Positions 12,701-27,700 of a DNA stretch of 64,000 bases are shown piece after piece (within the stretch, counting starts at the first letter, position 1; each line of letters begins with the position of its first letter). A program made the translations under genes and the position numbers. The notes under the pieces are model-generated. The model was not told the origin of the DNA. It saw only the letters and a program-made list of their open reading frames with translations, and ran no database searches. The DNA is taken from positions 8,161 to 72,160 of the forward strand of contig DF241147.1 in assembly GCA_000507305.1 (NCBI GenBank). Reading direction: 5' to 3'. The DNA is from Breviolum minutum Mf 1.05b.01. Its lineage: Eukaryota > Sar > Dinophyceae > Suessiales > Symbiodiniaceae.

Positions 12701-15700
12701 AGTTGAAAAGTTGAAAAATCCATGATTTGAGAAGGTTGACTCATTGACTCATTTTCCAAAGGTTTCTTGGCTTTTTGGAATGGTTGGATTGTAAGAGCGA
12801 ATTTTCGCATCATTGTGAAACGGTGGGTGCAATATTTGTTGAAGTTGAAGGCATCAAACACATAGGACTCCAGAACACTCCACACACTTGACAAGTGGAT
12901 GATTTGATGAATGTGATTGGGTATTTTTTTAATCTCAGGGGTTCCTGGAAAGGAAGGAAGCTAGAAAGATAGTTAAGTATAGAGTATCAATCCAACTAGC
13001 TGGCTGGTTGGATTGATTGATCATCAATCAATGAAGAACAGGGGCTTTTGGGTTTTGGGAGTTTGTTTTTCCTATAATTTTTGCACCTTTCAGATTTCAT
13101 GTTTGATCATTATATACACCAATCTGCCTTGGTGCCGTTCGGCACCTGCTCTTGGATTCAACGTTTGGATTTGAGGTCCTTCTGGAGCGTGAAGAACATC
13201 GGCGTGCGCTACAGGCAGCGAACTGCTCGGGGCACCCAGAAAGGATGGATCAGGGGGATGGCACCAAGCGAGTAGATGATGCAACTCCCATTTAGAAGGG
13301 AGCAACATATCCCAAACATGCTGACTTATTGTATCGTATTTTATAGCAATGGAATCAAGTATTATTTGTGTTTACGTATTTTGATATTTCATACATAGAC
13401 CGATGTCGAGAGTATATATATACATATAATATAGAACTTTCCAAGCTTGTATTTTTGGACAGAAATGACGTTCTTTTACCACCTCATTTGGAATGTTTGA
13501 ACAACACAAATCACTCAGCAGCATTTTTCTTGGGTCTGGAACTGACAACTTCTTCTCTTCTTCTCTTGTCGGGACGTTGGAGGTGCTGCAGTTCTCTATC
13601 GCGAGGTGCAGGGGATGAAAACCGACCGCGTTGCCCCTGAAGCCATGATGACTTCCGTTGGTTCATCTTCTTTTTTCAAAAATGCCAGGAGTCCATGGCT
13701 TTAGGTTCCAGCCATTTTCGGAGATGTCGTATGATTTCCATGTTGGATGGAGGATCATGGTGAGGATGAGATACATCGCAAAGTGTATCTGTGTACATAT
13801 GCACACTACTTGTACATAGTAGAAGTAAATAAGGTTGGATCAATCTGTTCTCTGTATTCACAATCATTTCCTGTCAGGATAGAGATATGAACAAATATTA
13901 ATATGTTGTGTATATAAGAATATATTTAGATATATTTAGAGTTGTATATGCTCGTATCTGAATCTTCATCTCCATTGTAAAATAAACTGATGTACATGTA
14001 TCTCAATATGTTTGCAGGCATGTAAAAAAATCTCTACTTACATATATTGCAAAACACATATCTTTTCTTTGTTGTCTCTCCTTTCGTCTTCTCGTACGCA
14101 AATCTAGAGTCTAGAGTGGCCAGAGCCAAGGCCAAGGAGGTCAGATGAATCACAGGTCGTTTGCAAGGTGAGACAAAAATCGCAATAGATAGAGAACATG
14201 CTGCTTTAAAAGCAAGGTTACCTCGACGATATGGTTGAGACTTGCACGTTACATGCATCAGCATCATTGATTCTTGGTTGTCACTTGCAACGTTATTTGT
14301 TGGCAAACAACTTTTGAGTACTGTAAAACAATTTCTTCGCTGTGTGTCTGGCCGAAAAGTCTGTAGGCAAACCGGCAACTCTTTGTACGCGTCGCACATG
14401 GTCTGCAGTGTCTGCGGGGCACTATGTCAACACGTCCGCATGTGTGCACTTCGGTGCTCAGAAGCTGTTGAATAGAGAAACGTGTTTGTGGAAAGCCTTG
14501 AACTTGAATCGTTCTCAACAATTTGGTCGCGGGCCCCCAAGGCTGGGAAATTTGCAAGCCCGCAAGAAACTTGCGAAGAAACCGTCTCTGGCTTACAGAT
14601 GGATTGGAACATCGGTTTGGGACACAGATTGACAAAAAAACGGCGGTCGAAGACAAAGCCTTTTCCAATGGAGCACACTTCCTACGGCCACATTGTTCCT
14701 CAACCTCTTTTTGTTGCGGTTTGTGGCAGTTTCGCAGGCCAGAGGAAGTAGGAAAAATTTGGTTGAACGCAGGTTCATTAAACACCAAATTGGTAGCATT
14801 GTGCCATTACGCCCTTAATTTCTGAGCAACCGTGGTGTTTTTCCTTCCTGGCAGGGACGTTTCTTGCAGCTTTTAGCAAACTCTGGGAGCACTCGTGGCT
14901 ACGCGACTGGTCACAACCCGAAAGCGCTGCTGACCACAATCCGCAAGCTTTGCATGGATGAAAAAATGGCTAGAGCGTACAGGTGCAGCATAGTCGTGGT
15001 TTATTTGGCCACTCCTCTGTTTTTTTTGGGCATGTATCGTTGATTGGCAGGCCCTGGGGACGTGGTGTCAGCCGGACAGACTGTGCAATGCGATCAGTCA
15101 GTGGAGTCCGGGAGGTTTTACGCAAGGCGTTTTTGTTGGACGTGGCTTTTTGGGCAAAGTGGTTTTGCAGTGGAGGTGGGTGAAAGGACACGATGGCAAT
15201 CGTGGCAATGAAGCTGCTGACAAATTGGCAAATTGAGGCGCTTCTGGCATCGCTCAAAAACGTCCTCTTTTTCAACAATGTGGTGATGATCTAAAGCGTG
15301 CCCGCTTGAAGGGCAAGACTAGATTTGCCTCTGTTTCGGTTCGTTCTGGAGCCTCTGCATCCGCTCCGTCAGACACTATGGTCACGTGGGATGCATTGTC
15401 ACAATTATTTGTGCGTGCGGCAGAGTCTTTCGTTGGCCACATCTCTTCGATAGAGGGGTGTCAAAGGAGGGGAGGGCGCGTTCTTCTTGCAGTGAGGGGG
15501 GGGCTGGTCCCTGTTTTTCTCGTTGTCATGTTGGTGGTGTTTTTCTCTCGTTTTTGTGCTGTGTTTTGCCAGCCTTGCGGCTTTTGCTGCTTTTGTTTTT
15601 GCTGCTTTTGTTTTTGCTTTTGCCTTTGCTGCTTTTGTTTGCTTTTGCTCTTGCTGTTTTTGCAATGAGTGGAGATGAGGTGAGATGAGAGAGAGAGGTG

Positions 15701-18700
15701 AGATGAGGTGAGATGATGAAATTCGAGGGTGGGCCACGAAATCCTTCCCCATCTACCCGATGCCATGGGCCACGTCCTCCGCCCTGGCGCTACGCGAACC
15801 AGTCGCCTCATGGCTGCATACATCCGACCACTTCGGAAACTGCAGTTATGGGAAGATGAACGCCAGAAAAAAGAGGCCCAGACCAAGAATCGTGCTGCTA
15901 TGGAGGCTGTTGCTGATGACATTGACGGTGAAGGCCAACCATCCAAAAAGCCAAAACATTCAGCGCCGGCGCCTATGCATATGGGTTTTAGCTCCGGTAG
16001 TGTGGATGGTGTGGTGCAAAGAGTGTTTGAGCCGCAGAACATCAGTCGTGCTGCAGCCTTTTTATCTGAAGGTCTCATCTTTCATAGCCGGTTGTCGGAC
16101 CAATGCCCTTCAAATGAAGGCCTCGCCACCCAACTCACAGGCCGCATCCTCTGGGACAAGGTCACCGTTAAGGCCTGGATGTATTTTGAAGATATCTTTG
16201 TCGAACCTCACGACTCTTTCGATAATGGACGCTATTTTTCGTGTTGTTGTTTGCTTTAGTCGTTGGCTTGCAGGACCGGGTCACTGTGAGGGTGGATGCT
16301 CCTTTCATCGGGGTCTGTGCCGCTGTATACATGCCTGAGCTGATGGAGTGCATAGGGCAGGGTGATCCCCTAAAACTCCGTGAGCGCTTACCGGTTGTGA
16401 GGGCCCATGCTTTCTCGGGTCGCTCCAATTTCGAGATGCTTGTGAACGGATTCCCGATGCGACTCTGCACGCTTTCCGTGCCAGGCGGTTTTGGAATTTA
16501 CGCTGTGTCCATCACCCATGCCATCCACCCAGCGAACGATTTAGTGTCATTTTCATCAGTTGGATGGACGAAGTGTTTTCGCAGCTTGACATGTTGCGCG
16601 CAGCTGCCCTGGACTGAAGGTGAGGATGATGGTGCCGCCGCCGTGCCTAGCATTGACAAGTTCAGTATACTGACTTGCTTGATGCGTCTCCTACCGCATG
16701 ACTCATAGTATAGTACTTTCTTCTTAGACATCGGCGTGTCCTGTTGTCGTGGGAGGCTGCATGGCGTTCGCTCTGCATGATTGATAATTCATGTCCGTAG
16801 GTTGTTCAATCCTCTCATTACGCAGGAACGGTGGAACCTTTCCTTGTTTTCCGACATTGTTTCACACGTTCTTTGAGCCTTTGAGTTCTCAACGCCCTAG
16901 GTTTGCCTGGGCTACCCCGCTTTTGGGATCCAGTCTCCGTAAATGTATGTTTTTGTTGTATATATGTGTGCGTTGTATAGACTCAAAACACCCACTGCTA
17001 CTGTTGACGCGATGGTTCTCCAACACTTTGTCAATCGTCAATTCGCTAGTAACCAATCCAGGTCATGCCCAAAATTGGTTAAGCACCTGAACTTGGGAAA
17101 CAACAGCGTCAACATGCAGAAAACAACAGAAATTGATAGGAAACTCCGGGGAACGTCTAAATTGGTGAATCCAAAATGGTACAAGGTGGCTATCATGAAT
17201 TGTAAACGGTGTGAAATATTCCCTATAAATGTCCGAAATTGAATGGGTTTTTCTGGGGCAAAAAAAACTTAACTCCAAGATCTTATGGAGTTATTATAAC
17301 CCCTAAACATGGCCAAAAAAAACTGGTTATTGTGATTATACCCCGTATAAGTGGAGTTATAGCCCCATTTATTACAGGTGACGGAACCCACCTTGTGGGA
17401 AACTTACTGCTCCAACACCAGGTGGATGATGCAGCTGGTGAAGTCGCAGCTCTTCAAGTGGCGGTGGATGTCCATGCGGCCAGAGGTGCCGGCGCTGTGT
17501 CCACCATTTGTGACGTGGGATGTGATGTACGTAGACATATATATAATATATATGTATATAACTATTTTTAGATATATATATATATGAACAAAAATTCTTA
17601 ATGGGAGATGAGGATGAACTTCCGCAGATTCTCCAAAACTATTACTTGACTGGCACTGATGGCTGAAAATTTGATGGTTGGTACTAGGATGTCCTTGAAT
17701 TTCATAACGAATGGTATGTGGATTACAACTTTAAGTGGGATATAAGCTTCCGCAGTAGGTGAAAACAGCCTCTATATCGATCCCAGCCTGAGGCGATCAT
17801 GCCATGGCGCTTGAAGCTTCAGAAGAGGCTTGCTTCCCATGCCCCTGGTGTGAAGTATGAAGGATTCAAAGTGATTTTTGCAACTTGCATTTGTCGTGTA
17901 GAATCTTTTCTTCCCTTGTCATGATTATTTTTTTTGTTGGTTTTCCTGGCGATATTTTGCAGTGTGCACTTAGCTTTCTTTGGGAGCAGGTGCTTGAAAA
18001 GTGTCGTGCACGAAAGGACCCTGCGCAGGGAAACTGAGCATGCGCCTGGTGAAACAAGATATGACAATTGGACTCAACAACACCCCTGCCCGCAAATGCG
18101 AGGATGACACTTCCATCAGGAATTTCAACAGAAAAAATCCACTGTTTGCTAGTTAAAAAAAACTACTCCAATTCTCACATTTCTTTCTTACGTTTTTTGT
18201 GAACATTTGGTTGAGCGTGGCAATGAACCAGATGAAGCGCAACATGGATCTTTATCAGAGTATCATTACCTTTGTGAAACGCACAAGTCAAATTCCATGA
18301 AATCGAAATGAAAGATTTGGCATCGGATTTTGTACAAAAGCTCATGATTGAATATGATTTGTATCTACCTCATATATCCAGTGAGTATCCAATTCACTTC
18401 GATCAGAGGTCCGAGGCTGCGTTGCTACAACGCATGTGCCAGGCCAGATGTTGGGCACAAGAAAAACCCGACATCAAGCATGAAGTTGTAGGATGTAACA
18501 GGAAAGTGGGTTTTTATACCTTTGCTCCTTTACATTTATGGATGGATTTCTGGTTAGTGATCTTCTGCACCCGATGGATTCCAAGTTCTAGGTGGGGTCC
18601 CATGTTGAGCTTCGGGTGATGTTTTAGGTCCGGTGGTTCTGCGTCAACCCCAAAGCCAGAGCCAACGTTTGGTTGTTCAGATAGCACCTTCTGACACCAG

Positions 18701-21700
18701 ATAGGTGAGCCAAAAGCATCCCGGACTGGTCTGAAGGTGTTTTTAGCCGCTCATTTGAAAAACATCTTGATGCAATATCACAATATAGCTGCATCATATA
18801 CATCTCAAAGTCATGAACATTTTTCATGTGACATTTCAAAACCCAAGTGCAAGCAAAACCATTCCCCCAAGACTACCCAGCTGTTGACCTTCCAAATTTG
18901 CCAGAGAGAGATTTTTTCAGGTTCACCTGGAGCAAGGTGGCAAAGAGAATGCTGAGGTGGAAAAAGGATGGGAATTTTGGAAGGGTTAGGGTGAGAATCC
19001 ATCTCCGTTAGGCAAATTTGAAGGGGGAATGCCTTAGACAAGCCCTTAAATTAGAGCCCTTGAGTGGAGTTTTTTGAAATTTTACATGCGAAGTTTCTGG
19101 AAGAATGAGAAGATCATTTGTTTCATCGCCGAGTTTTTTTTCATTGAGGTACAAAGTCTCAACTTGCTTTATGGGGATTTATAAGAAACCCCGTCCTTTC
19201 AATCAAATCTTTGGGGGAGATAGGATTTTGAGAGCATGATACAGAGGCATCAAAAATGCAGGGCCGCGCAAGAGGGCGCAAGGCCGAGCGCAGGACATAC
19301 CATATCAATCCATATCACCATATCACCATAACACCATGGAATTTGGAGGATATTTATTGAATGTGGCAAAAACTCCACGCGCGCAAGAGTGCGCAAGGGC
19401 AAAGCGCAAGGGGTCCTATCCTACCAAAAAGTAAAAGGAATTTTCGACAACCCCCTTATGATGTTCCTATGATTAGTTGCTCATGATCTCTACAATGGAA
19501 GTTCAGGTGCAGGACAAGGCCCAAGGTAAATGCTTCCCAGAATGGAAGCTACCCCCTCCACCCAAAAAAAGCACCTACAAAGCATTGCATCTTTTTCTTC
19601 TGCTATGACATCACCGCAACCTTCTGCGAAGATTCGACTATGCCCCCCCGTCAATAGTCGCAGGTAGTGGCCCGCACCGCCAAACAAGCCCATGTTTTGG
19701 CCAGAGAAGTCCGGGATCCAAGCATGTACTTGTTTGGTCTGATTGGCTAAGTACAAAGTGCAGGGATGGTGATGAAGAGAATTACTGCAAGTGAATTTTC
19801 CAAGTAATACCATTTAGATTTTAATTGGATGTGTTTAGCATCCAATTTAAATGAAGATCCCCAACTGAGCATGTGTATGGTGTTTCCTCTTAACCACTTC
19901 GAGATTGACTTGACGACATGACTAAATCAAGGCCGGTGATCGACACAAGGAGACTTGTGCATTAGCAGCTCTTGCTGGGGATCCCAGTGGAAACTTGAAT
20001 GGAAGCAATGCTCCTTGAATGTTCCTCAATTTAAAAGTGACTACAGTGATTAGTCATTCTATTTGAGACGTCCAACCGAGACGTTGCTGTCGGTTCCTCC
20101 ACAAATATCGCATCAGAGCCCATTGAATTGACGATGATTGTCGAAATATGATGAAATATGATGTCCACGTACGTCAAAGCTGCAACCTTGTTTGCAAAAG
20201 AGTGCAACTGACACAGTTGGTGAAACAGTTGATGAAATTCGCCTGATGTAAAGTTACTTTCTAATGAATCATACATATTTATCTAGTCATTTACACTTAT
20301 TTTGCCCAAAAACCGGGACTTTCTACATATCTATTCCCCCAGCTGGTAACATTTTCCGAACCTTTGGGTTCACTATGTCAGCTTGACATCACATTTTTTC
20401 AGGCTCGTGCGCATTTGGCAGCCTCCCGAAACCAAGAGGCAGGTTGGAAGCACATGGAAGCGCCTTCCCTTGCTACTGATTCGTGGTTTTTGAAGATCCA
20501 ATATTTGAACCTTACATATTGATACATATCATGGCAACTAAAGATTCAGGTCTTTGTATGGACATATAACGTACATAATATCTTTTGTTCACATTCTATG
20601 TGCATGTACCACAATTAGCATATGAATATACACATTTCTATATATATATATATGGTATGCATATATCATGATCAATGGTTATATCACCTGATTTCGAATT
20701 CCCAGTGCATCGCAGGCAGTGGAAGTGGCCAAGGAAGCTGTTCGCTGTGCTCGGGAACCTGGTCAGCTGGTGTGACCTGGGAACATATTGGAATCCCAGA
20801 GTTGGTGATGTAACGGGGAATTTTGGTGGTGGAATAGGTCTTGTTGGCTGCTATGTGATTCTTATTTCATACTGAAAATTATACGGTTGTTTTTTTTGCC
20901 AGGATCTTTGGATGTCAAACATGTGGAAGTGTGGTTAGTTCTTGAAGCGTTTGAAGTGCCGGTAGTGTGATAAGAGTCTTTGACGGCCAACCAAAACATA
21001 GTAGTCAGTGCTTAGTCTACATATTGAAACAAATGCATCTTGGATATTGCTATATTACGTCTGGACAGCCGCATGGCAGCCGTGACAGACTTGCAGCGAT
21101 AAGGCCAATGATTCGGGAGATCGACAAAGCCAAATCACAGCCTTGCAGGTTGGATGGTGGAAGGTCAACGCAACATTCCATCCTGTAACCAATGGACTAA
21201 TGCCATTTGAAAGTTGCCAGTTGGAATTTGGAATGGTTGAAAACGGTATATATCATTGGATTTGTTCCATATTTTATGGATTTTTGTTCAATTGAATCAA
21301 GGGTATGATGAGGAAATGGGATCTGATTGTGGGGCCAGGCCTTTGGAGATGTGTCAGTGAAGTTGGGTCAGGGGACTTAGAGTCTACCAGCTGATGGAAG
21401 GTAAATCTCAAGATGCATCAAGATAAACAGAACTTCAAGATACACTAATATGCTAAACCTCATGTGACATCAAGATAAGCAAAGCCTCAAGTGATATCAA
21501 GATAGACCCCTCGAGCATCATTCAGTATGGATTTCTGTATTCTTCGTTTTTGTTTCCAAATTTCCATGACGATTTTGGTTCGATGACGATGACGATCGAG
21601 GTCATGCCTTTGATGCCATTGAAGCGGCAAAGGAGGCCATTGCCCGATGCTTAGGACTTCATCATTTTCTCATGAGTTAAGACATGCTATGGGATGATGA

Positions 21701-24700
21701 GATGATATCTATATATGATATGGATAAACATATATAAGACATACACGCATATATTTATATTTTAAATCTGATTTTGATGGTATCGGCTAATGATACGATT
21801 GGGATTCATGATTCTAATTAATGATGATTGTAATGATGTGAGGATGGCATGGAAGATACTCTTGCACGATGTCATTCCATTGAGCGTAGTTCTGTATCCA
21901 CCAGTAAGGCAGGCCAAAACTCAATCAACGATTCAGAGCCACCAGCCCAATACTGCTGGGAATTTCTACAAAAAATCTACCACCAGTTCGACAATGAGAA
22001 ATAGGATTCAGATCTAAGTTGCGAGCTGATTGTTTATGGAAGACCGGAATCAGATGTAGATGTGCAGATATGTGTAGATTTGAGTGATGAAGAGTACTGA
22101 AGCATACAAATTTAGGCAACTTGATGCAATTTGTTAATTTTTATAGTGATGTCAAGTGGATCAAATCTCCATATAATATATCGGGCTTTCTATAGTTGAT
22201 GAAATATTACTGTATGATTTGACCAGATACATGTTGTGGCCAATGAATGACGCTCCACTCGAATGTCCCTGAAGCATCCCCACACTGCAGCCATTTCTTT
22301 GCTGAGATGCCCATTTCTCATGGTCTTTCACAGGAACTTGGACAAAGGTGGATGTAGGATGATTTATCAGAGATATGGTTCCATCACAGCAAAGAAATCA
22401 AAAATCAAGTCGCTTTGATTTCTAGACATCATTTTTGTTAAACTGTTTTCTTCAAGTAACAGATTCCAACCTGTCCACTGCTCAAACACTGAGGAGTATG
22501 CCCGTTTTGAAGGACTAGTGACTCAAGAAGCAGTTGGGGAAGCCAGTGGCCTGTGGTTGGTCGGAGGGGATGGCCATGGCACGGTTCATAGGTAATAGAT
22601 CAATATACCAAATATGAAATGTCTATTGCTGACAGATAACAACAAAGATACCAAGACAAAAACAGATGCCATAGGTCTTGCGAGTTGATGCATAAACATC
22701 ACTACATCAAAATATAATCAAAAAATATATGTATATATATATATATGCGGACACAGCTATTTTCATAATTCATAGATTCATATCTATATATGCATGATTA
22801 TATATGTCTGAATCTAGATCTATGTATCTTTTGACCTGCCTAATCCCTGTAACAGTGGAAAAATAATCCTCACTATTTTACTAAGGGATCTTTACTATCT
22901 ACTGTTACAGTATTTGGGGTAGAACCCAATATTTATCTTCATCTACATCTATATCTACATATAAATATCTATTTACATATAGATATTTGTCGCCACTGAT
23001 GGATACCTTCGGTTTCATCGAGTTTGCTCTGCAGCCAAGCTCCGTAGGTCATTTGAATCAATTGGGAGCAGAAATCTGAAATCTTTCATCCAACGTTTGA
23101 ATACCGTTGATGCTTTTGGGGCTGAATTTTAGAGATTCTTTAAGGTTGTCAGCGGAATCCGCTATTAACAAGGGCTGTTGAGAAAGTGGATACCTTGCCC
23201 ACGTTCCTATGGGCAATGATGATATTCACGACAGGTTGGAATTCCAAAACATGGGTGCAGGGTGACAGTAGACTGAAAAGCTTGGGACCTTTTTTTCATG
23301 GCCAAGCACAATGATATCCATGGCTGTTAGGCACCACTTCCTCTTTCAGTAAATGTGGCCACTTCTGGATTTAGGGTGAATTTTGGGAGTTCAGCAGCTT
23401 TTTCTGACTCAATTTTTACGGATTTTCAGGGTTTGGAATTAGCTTCCCTGGTTTCACCACTAAGGCTGCACTTGGCACCTTGGTTGATGCGCGCTTGGCG
23501 AATGTGACTTTGGCGGCGACTTTGTTGTTTTCAAAATGAGGCAAAATTGCTGATGATACCATCAAAATCCAATAGGAAAAGGCTCATTTTGAGGTTTCCA
23601 TTCAGCACGTTTGCAGTGGATTGTAGTTACAACAATAATGAGAACGGCTTGAAAAAGAGAGGCTGCTCTGGAGTTCAACAGCGATGAACCTACAAACAGC
23701 GTCACCGGAGCTGCAAAGCTTTGATGGAGGGGGTGATGTTGTTGGAAACCTTGTATCTGAGGCTGAACCCAGTGAAGCTTTGAGAGCGGCCAAGGAGGTG
23801 TCTTTTTCGTTTTTTGGTGGTGAGAAAAAATTAGGATGGACTCATACTTGTTTGAGAGAATCCTTTGGATAGATTATAATGTGTGTATATATACAAATGT
23901 ACCTGTCTATCACTAGAAGATATTATTCTGGAGGTATGCACAGATACGGCACATACGTATTTTTACATGCAATATCTTTATGTACATCGGTTTGTTTGTA
24001 TCATAGGTTTTTCCTTGTTTTCCAGGCACATGATCGAGCCAAGAGGCGGGGCAGACGGCGCACAAAAATTGCTGGAAGCGAAACATATGATCAGAAGCTA
24101 AAATGGTGCAAACACAAATGTTAAGTCATCATAAAATTTGGTGAGTTGTAACATATTTCAATTTACCAATTTCGGTGTTTTGCTTCGCCCATTTTTTGTT
24201 CCCAAAGAACACCCTCCCGGTGGGCACCGCCGTGTCACCTTTCCCAGGCTGGGCAATCTGCGGGCTGAGGCAGCTGCGCTCTCTGCTGTGGCTAAGGTCG
24301 ATGACCCAAGGCAGAATGATGGATGATCAAAAGGCCAATGTGTAGTTCTGTTACTTGTCCTTTCCATACTTGACTAGGTCCTAGGTACTACTTAACAAGA
24401 ACAGTTAGAAAGACAGGCAAAACTCTAGAAAGGAAAAACATGTCTAGCTAAACATGTTTCCTTTCAAGCTTTTTCTGTCATTCTTGCTAATGTGGACAGA
24501 TTTGTTGAAGTTTCAAGGCAGGCAAGGTTTGTCGTTCACCCAAGCTGATAACATGACTTGAGGTGTGCCTGCACATCAAGGCCCCTGCAGAAGCAATTCA
24601 GGCTTGGAAGTTGAACATGTCGTATTTTTCATTATATTTATCCCCAAATAGCTTTTAGCTATAGGGGTTGAGGGTTCGCAAACTTTGTGGATTCATTTTG

Positions 24701-27700
24701 GGGGGGCTGACGGGTGTTGGGTGTGAGGTGTCGTCTGATGTGTGTAATTTTGGGTGAGGTTTCGCAGATCCCGGGGTGGGCCGTCGGGCAGGGTGTCGTC
24801 GGGTGTGTGTATGGGTGAGGAGGATGCGTGAATAGGATGTGGCTGGGAGGTGTTGCGCGGGACGTGCTATGGCGCGGATTTTTTGGTGTTATGTGTTTCA
24901 CACACCCACAGCCGAATTTTGCAAGCTCAATCTGACTGGGGGAAAAAAGCAATCATGCTATTTGGGGTCTATGCTGGTATAATTTTCATCATGTCTACTC
25001 TGAAAGAGTTCGGATGGGCATGTTTTCCCTTTACTTTAGGCCTTGGATGGCGCACAAGCCAACTACAAGAAGCTCAAGGAGAGGGGCTAGCAGTTGGCCA
25101 AAAGACTTTTTGGGGTCGGTTGGTTGGTAGCCATCCTGATTCAGATGTTTTTTTTTGTTTGTTAAAAGGACCGCAAAAAAGAAGCTACAGTGGTGAACTT
25201 GGCTGCTTGGAGATGCAATTGGCAGATGGGTTCAGATTCAGATCTTCGCCCCGCCGGGGTGATGGGCCCATCAACGGGGTGAGGGGGACTCCATCGGACC
25301 CAAGGCGGTGAAGGCACAACTCCTTCAGGGTGATGCTGTGAATGCCTTGCGTGCGGCCAAAGAGGAAGCATTTTTTTTGGAAACGTGGAGATTTAGGGTT
25401 TTGGTAAAAGGACCTGGTCGGAAATGAGGGTAAATATATCATAGAAATATATATGTTTTGATATAATTATAGTTGCATTATGATTGCAATTGTAATTACA
25501 ATCAGAATTTTTCAGTACGATTATAGTCATAATTCAATTTCTATGTAGCTGAAAATCGAATCATGATTGTATATATAGGAGCAGATCTAAGGTATGAATA
25601 AACATAGATGCGCCAAGGGCAACGTTTAGATAAGATCCTGGCATCACACATGGTTGTCGGGAATGATTCGAGATTGACATCCGAACGTCCTTGAGTGGGA
25701 CACAAAACATGATAGGCATTCAATTGATTCCAAACTCATGCTTTGGGAAGCCCCATTTTGATGATGTCTCCAGTGATGATGTTTTACAAGGTTGGCCACC
25801 TGTTCATTTGGAAACCGGAACGAGCATGGCGAAGAATTTGGAATGACAATCGCACAATGCTGTAGTCTTTGGAACATGGTGAAGCACTATCTCGTTTTGA
25901 CTGCCACCACTGTTTTTTCTCGGACTAGATCATTTCTGATGCAGGCCTTATGGCATCTCATTTGCCCGACCGGATTTGGGCATGACGCTTGACTTCCCCA
26001 CCCCCGTCTATGTTGGATATCAGTGCGCAAACCTGTCTTACTCGTCTCGTTTCTAAATGTTTTAAGCATGGGTTGCATCTTAGCACTGTCGCTGGCTGAG
26101 TTGTGCGGGGGTTGGGGCTCTTACTAGTACAGGCTTCATCAGGCTTCTACTGGCTCTCTGGCAGACTCTATGTCCTGGACCCTTGCTGACTCTCTACAGA
26201 CTTTTTGTGCTGGGCTTTTATGGACTTTTTGCTGTGGTGTACAGTCATAGGGTCTCTTTCTGTCTCGCTTTACATAGTGACATAGTCTCCTTATGTCGCT
26301 TCATTGTTTCCTGTGCCGGGTTTGCAGCCCCCCCTTGAACCAGTGGCCACCAAGGAATGAACGCTTCGGTGTCAACTGTTAGTAAACCAACATAGCATTG
26401 ACATATCCAGCCACTTGTAGTTGCCAATTGAAAACTCATCATTTTCTAGCGATTTATGGGTTCCCTTAATGGGTCGAGTCTGTGACCCTAAAAACCAAGC
26501 CCCTCCAGGCGCGCGGTTTGGCGCGGGAACTTCGGGATCGTAAAGCAGAAGCAGAGGCGAATCTGCTCGGATCTAGGTGAAAGACAGTCATTGTAAGAGT
26601 TGGTGTGATAGTAGGTACTACAGGCAAGCAATCGTTTGCCTTCTTGCCAATAAAAAGGTTTGTTCTGGATAGCATTCCAGTCAGCTTTCAAATTTATGTG
26701 TACGAAGTGGTAGGAAAGACACTTTGCACTGATCATTGATGACCTCAGAAAGGAGTCCTTTGTGTTGAATGAATTGTGCATCGAATTCCTTGTTTTCTTA
26801 GTGGGAGAAACATGAGATGATATTGCTCTATAGAGATTTTTGCAGCTACTGTAGGCATTGGATGCTGCATCGCAGGCTGGGACAGTCACAGGTGTGGTGA
26901 TGGTAGTGATGGCAGTTTGCAGAGCTATCCTTCCCAGGTACACTTGGCAAAGCGTGACTTTCATGAAGCCCTGGATTGTGCCAAAAGCCGGGGTCTCAAG
27001 GGAGAAAAGGCCGACCAACGTGCAACATCTCAGAGTCGTCGCAGAAGTTCAGTCGTAGAATGCAACAGGAAAACCTGTTGCAAGACTACAGTAGATATCT
27101 TAATCCGGAGTTGAGTTGACAGAGTATGCGCTGGCATCCAACGAAACCCAAGTGTTTTTGGTACAAGCACACGGTCAGCACACGCATGGTGCCATGACAG
27201 GTGATTGACAGGTGTGATTTCACCCGTATCCTGTATGTGAGATGAGGTATGGCCATGATCTACGAGGAGCTCCAAGAAGATTTGCAGGCGGCCAAGGTGC
27301 CCTTGGTTGAATCGATAGTTGCGATTCCATGTCTGCGATGGAAGAAAAACCTTCAGCTGGTGAGGCAAAACAGTTGCTTTGTTCCGTGTACCTGGCCAAA
27401 GGAGATGCACGCGTTGCTCGAATCAACTGGGGGAAATGTGGGGAAATGCGGGGTAATGCGGCAATGCCCAAAGCAAATAGAAGCTTAGGAAATACACAAT
27501 ATGGTGCAATTTCAAGTTGATGCAATATTTTGATACAGAACATAATTTGTGTTCTGGGGTTTGTCTCTCAATATTACGTTTCGAGGCATCAATTCATTTT
27601 CTCACCCACATGGGCCTTTAAACTCGTGGCAGAAGTACATGCCTTGTGTTATGGGAGGTACATGCTTTGTCCATCCCTGAAAGCTCTGGGATTTCCTCAT

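Larger units (their letters stand above)
14240..16710 (+). pseudogene. Degenerate RNase H-containing insert (retroelement or retrogene remnant)
   Basis: This interval is GC-richer than its surroundings and lacks TPR exons. At 15,171-15,231 the plus strand reads 'WRWVKGHDGNRGNEAADKLA', matching the C-terminal signature of RNase HI (W.KGH.G..GNE.AD.LA, including the catalytic-loop His and the last Asp). RNase H cuts RNA in RNA:DNA hybrids and is found both as a free enzyme and in retroelements. The frame meets a TGA at 15,235 and continues in the same frame to 15,665 and again from 15,729, so the unit appears broken by nonsense changes. Upstream sequence at 14,860-15,050 is coding-like but in another frame, which suggests frameshifts. 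I did not find the first Asp and Glu motifs of RNase H. Whether it is a LINE-like remnant or a retrogene cannot be said from the sequence. Confidence 0.45.
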
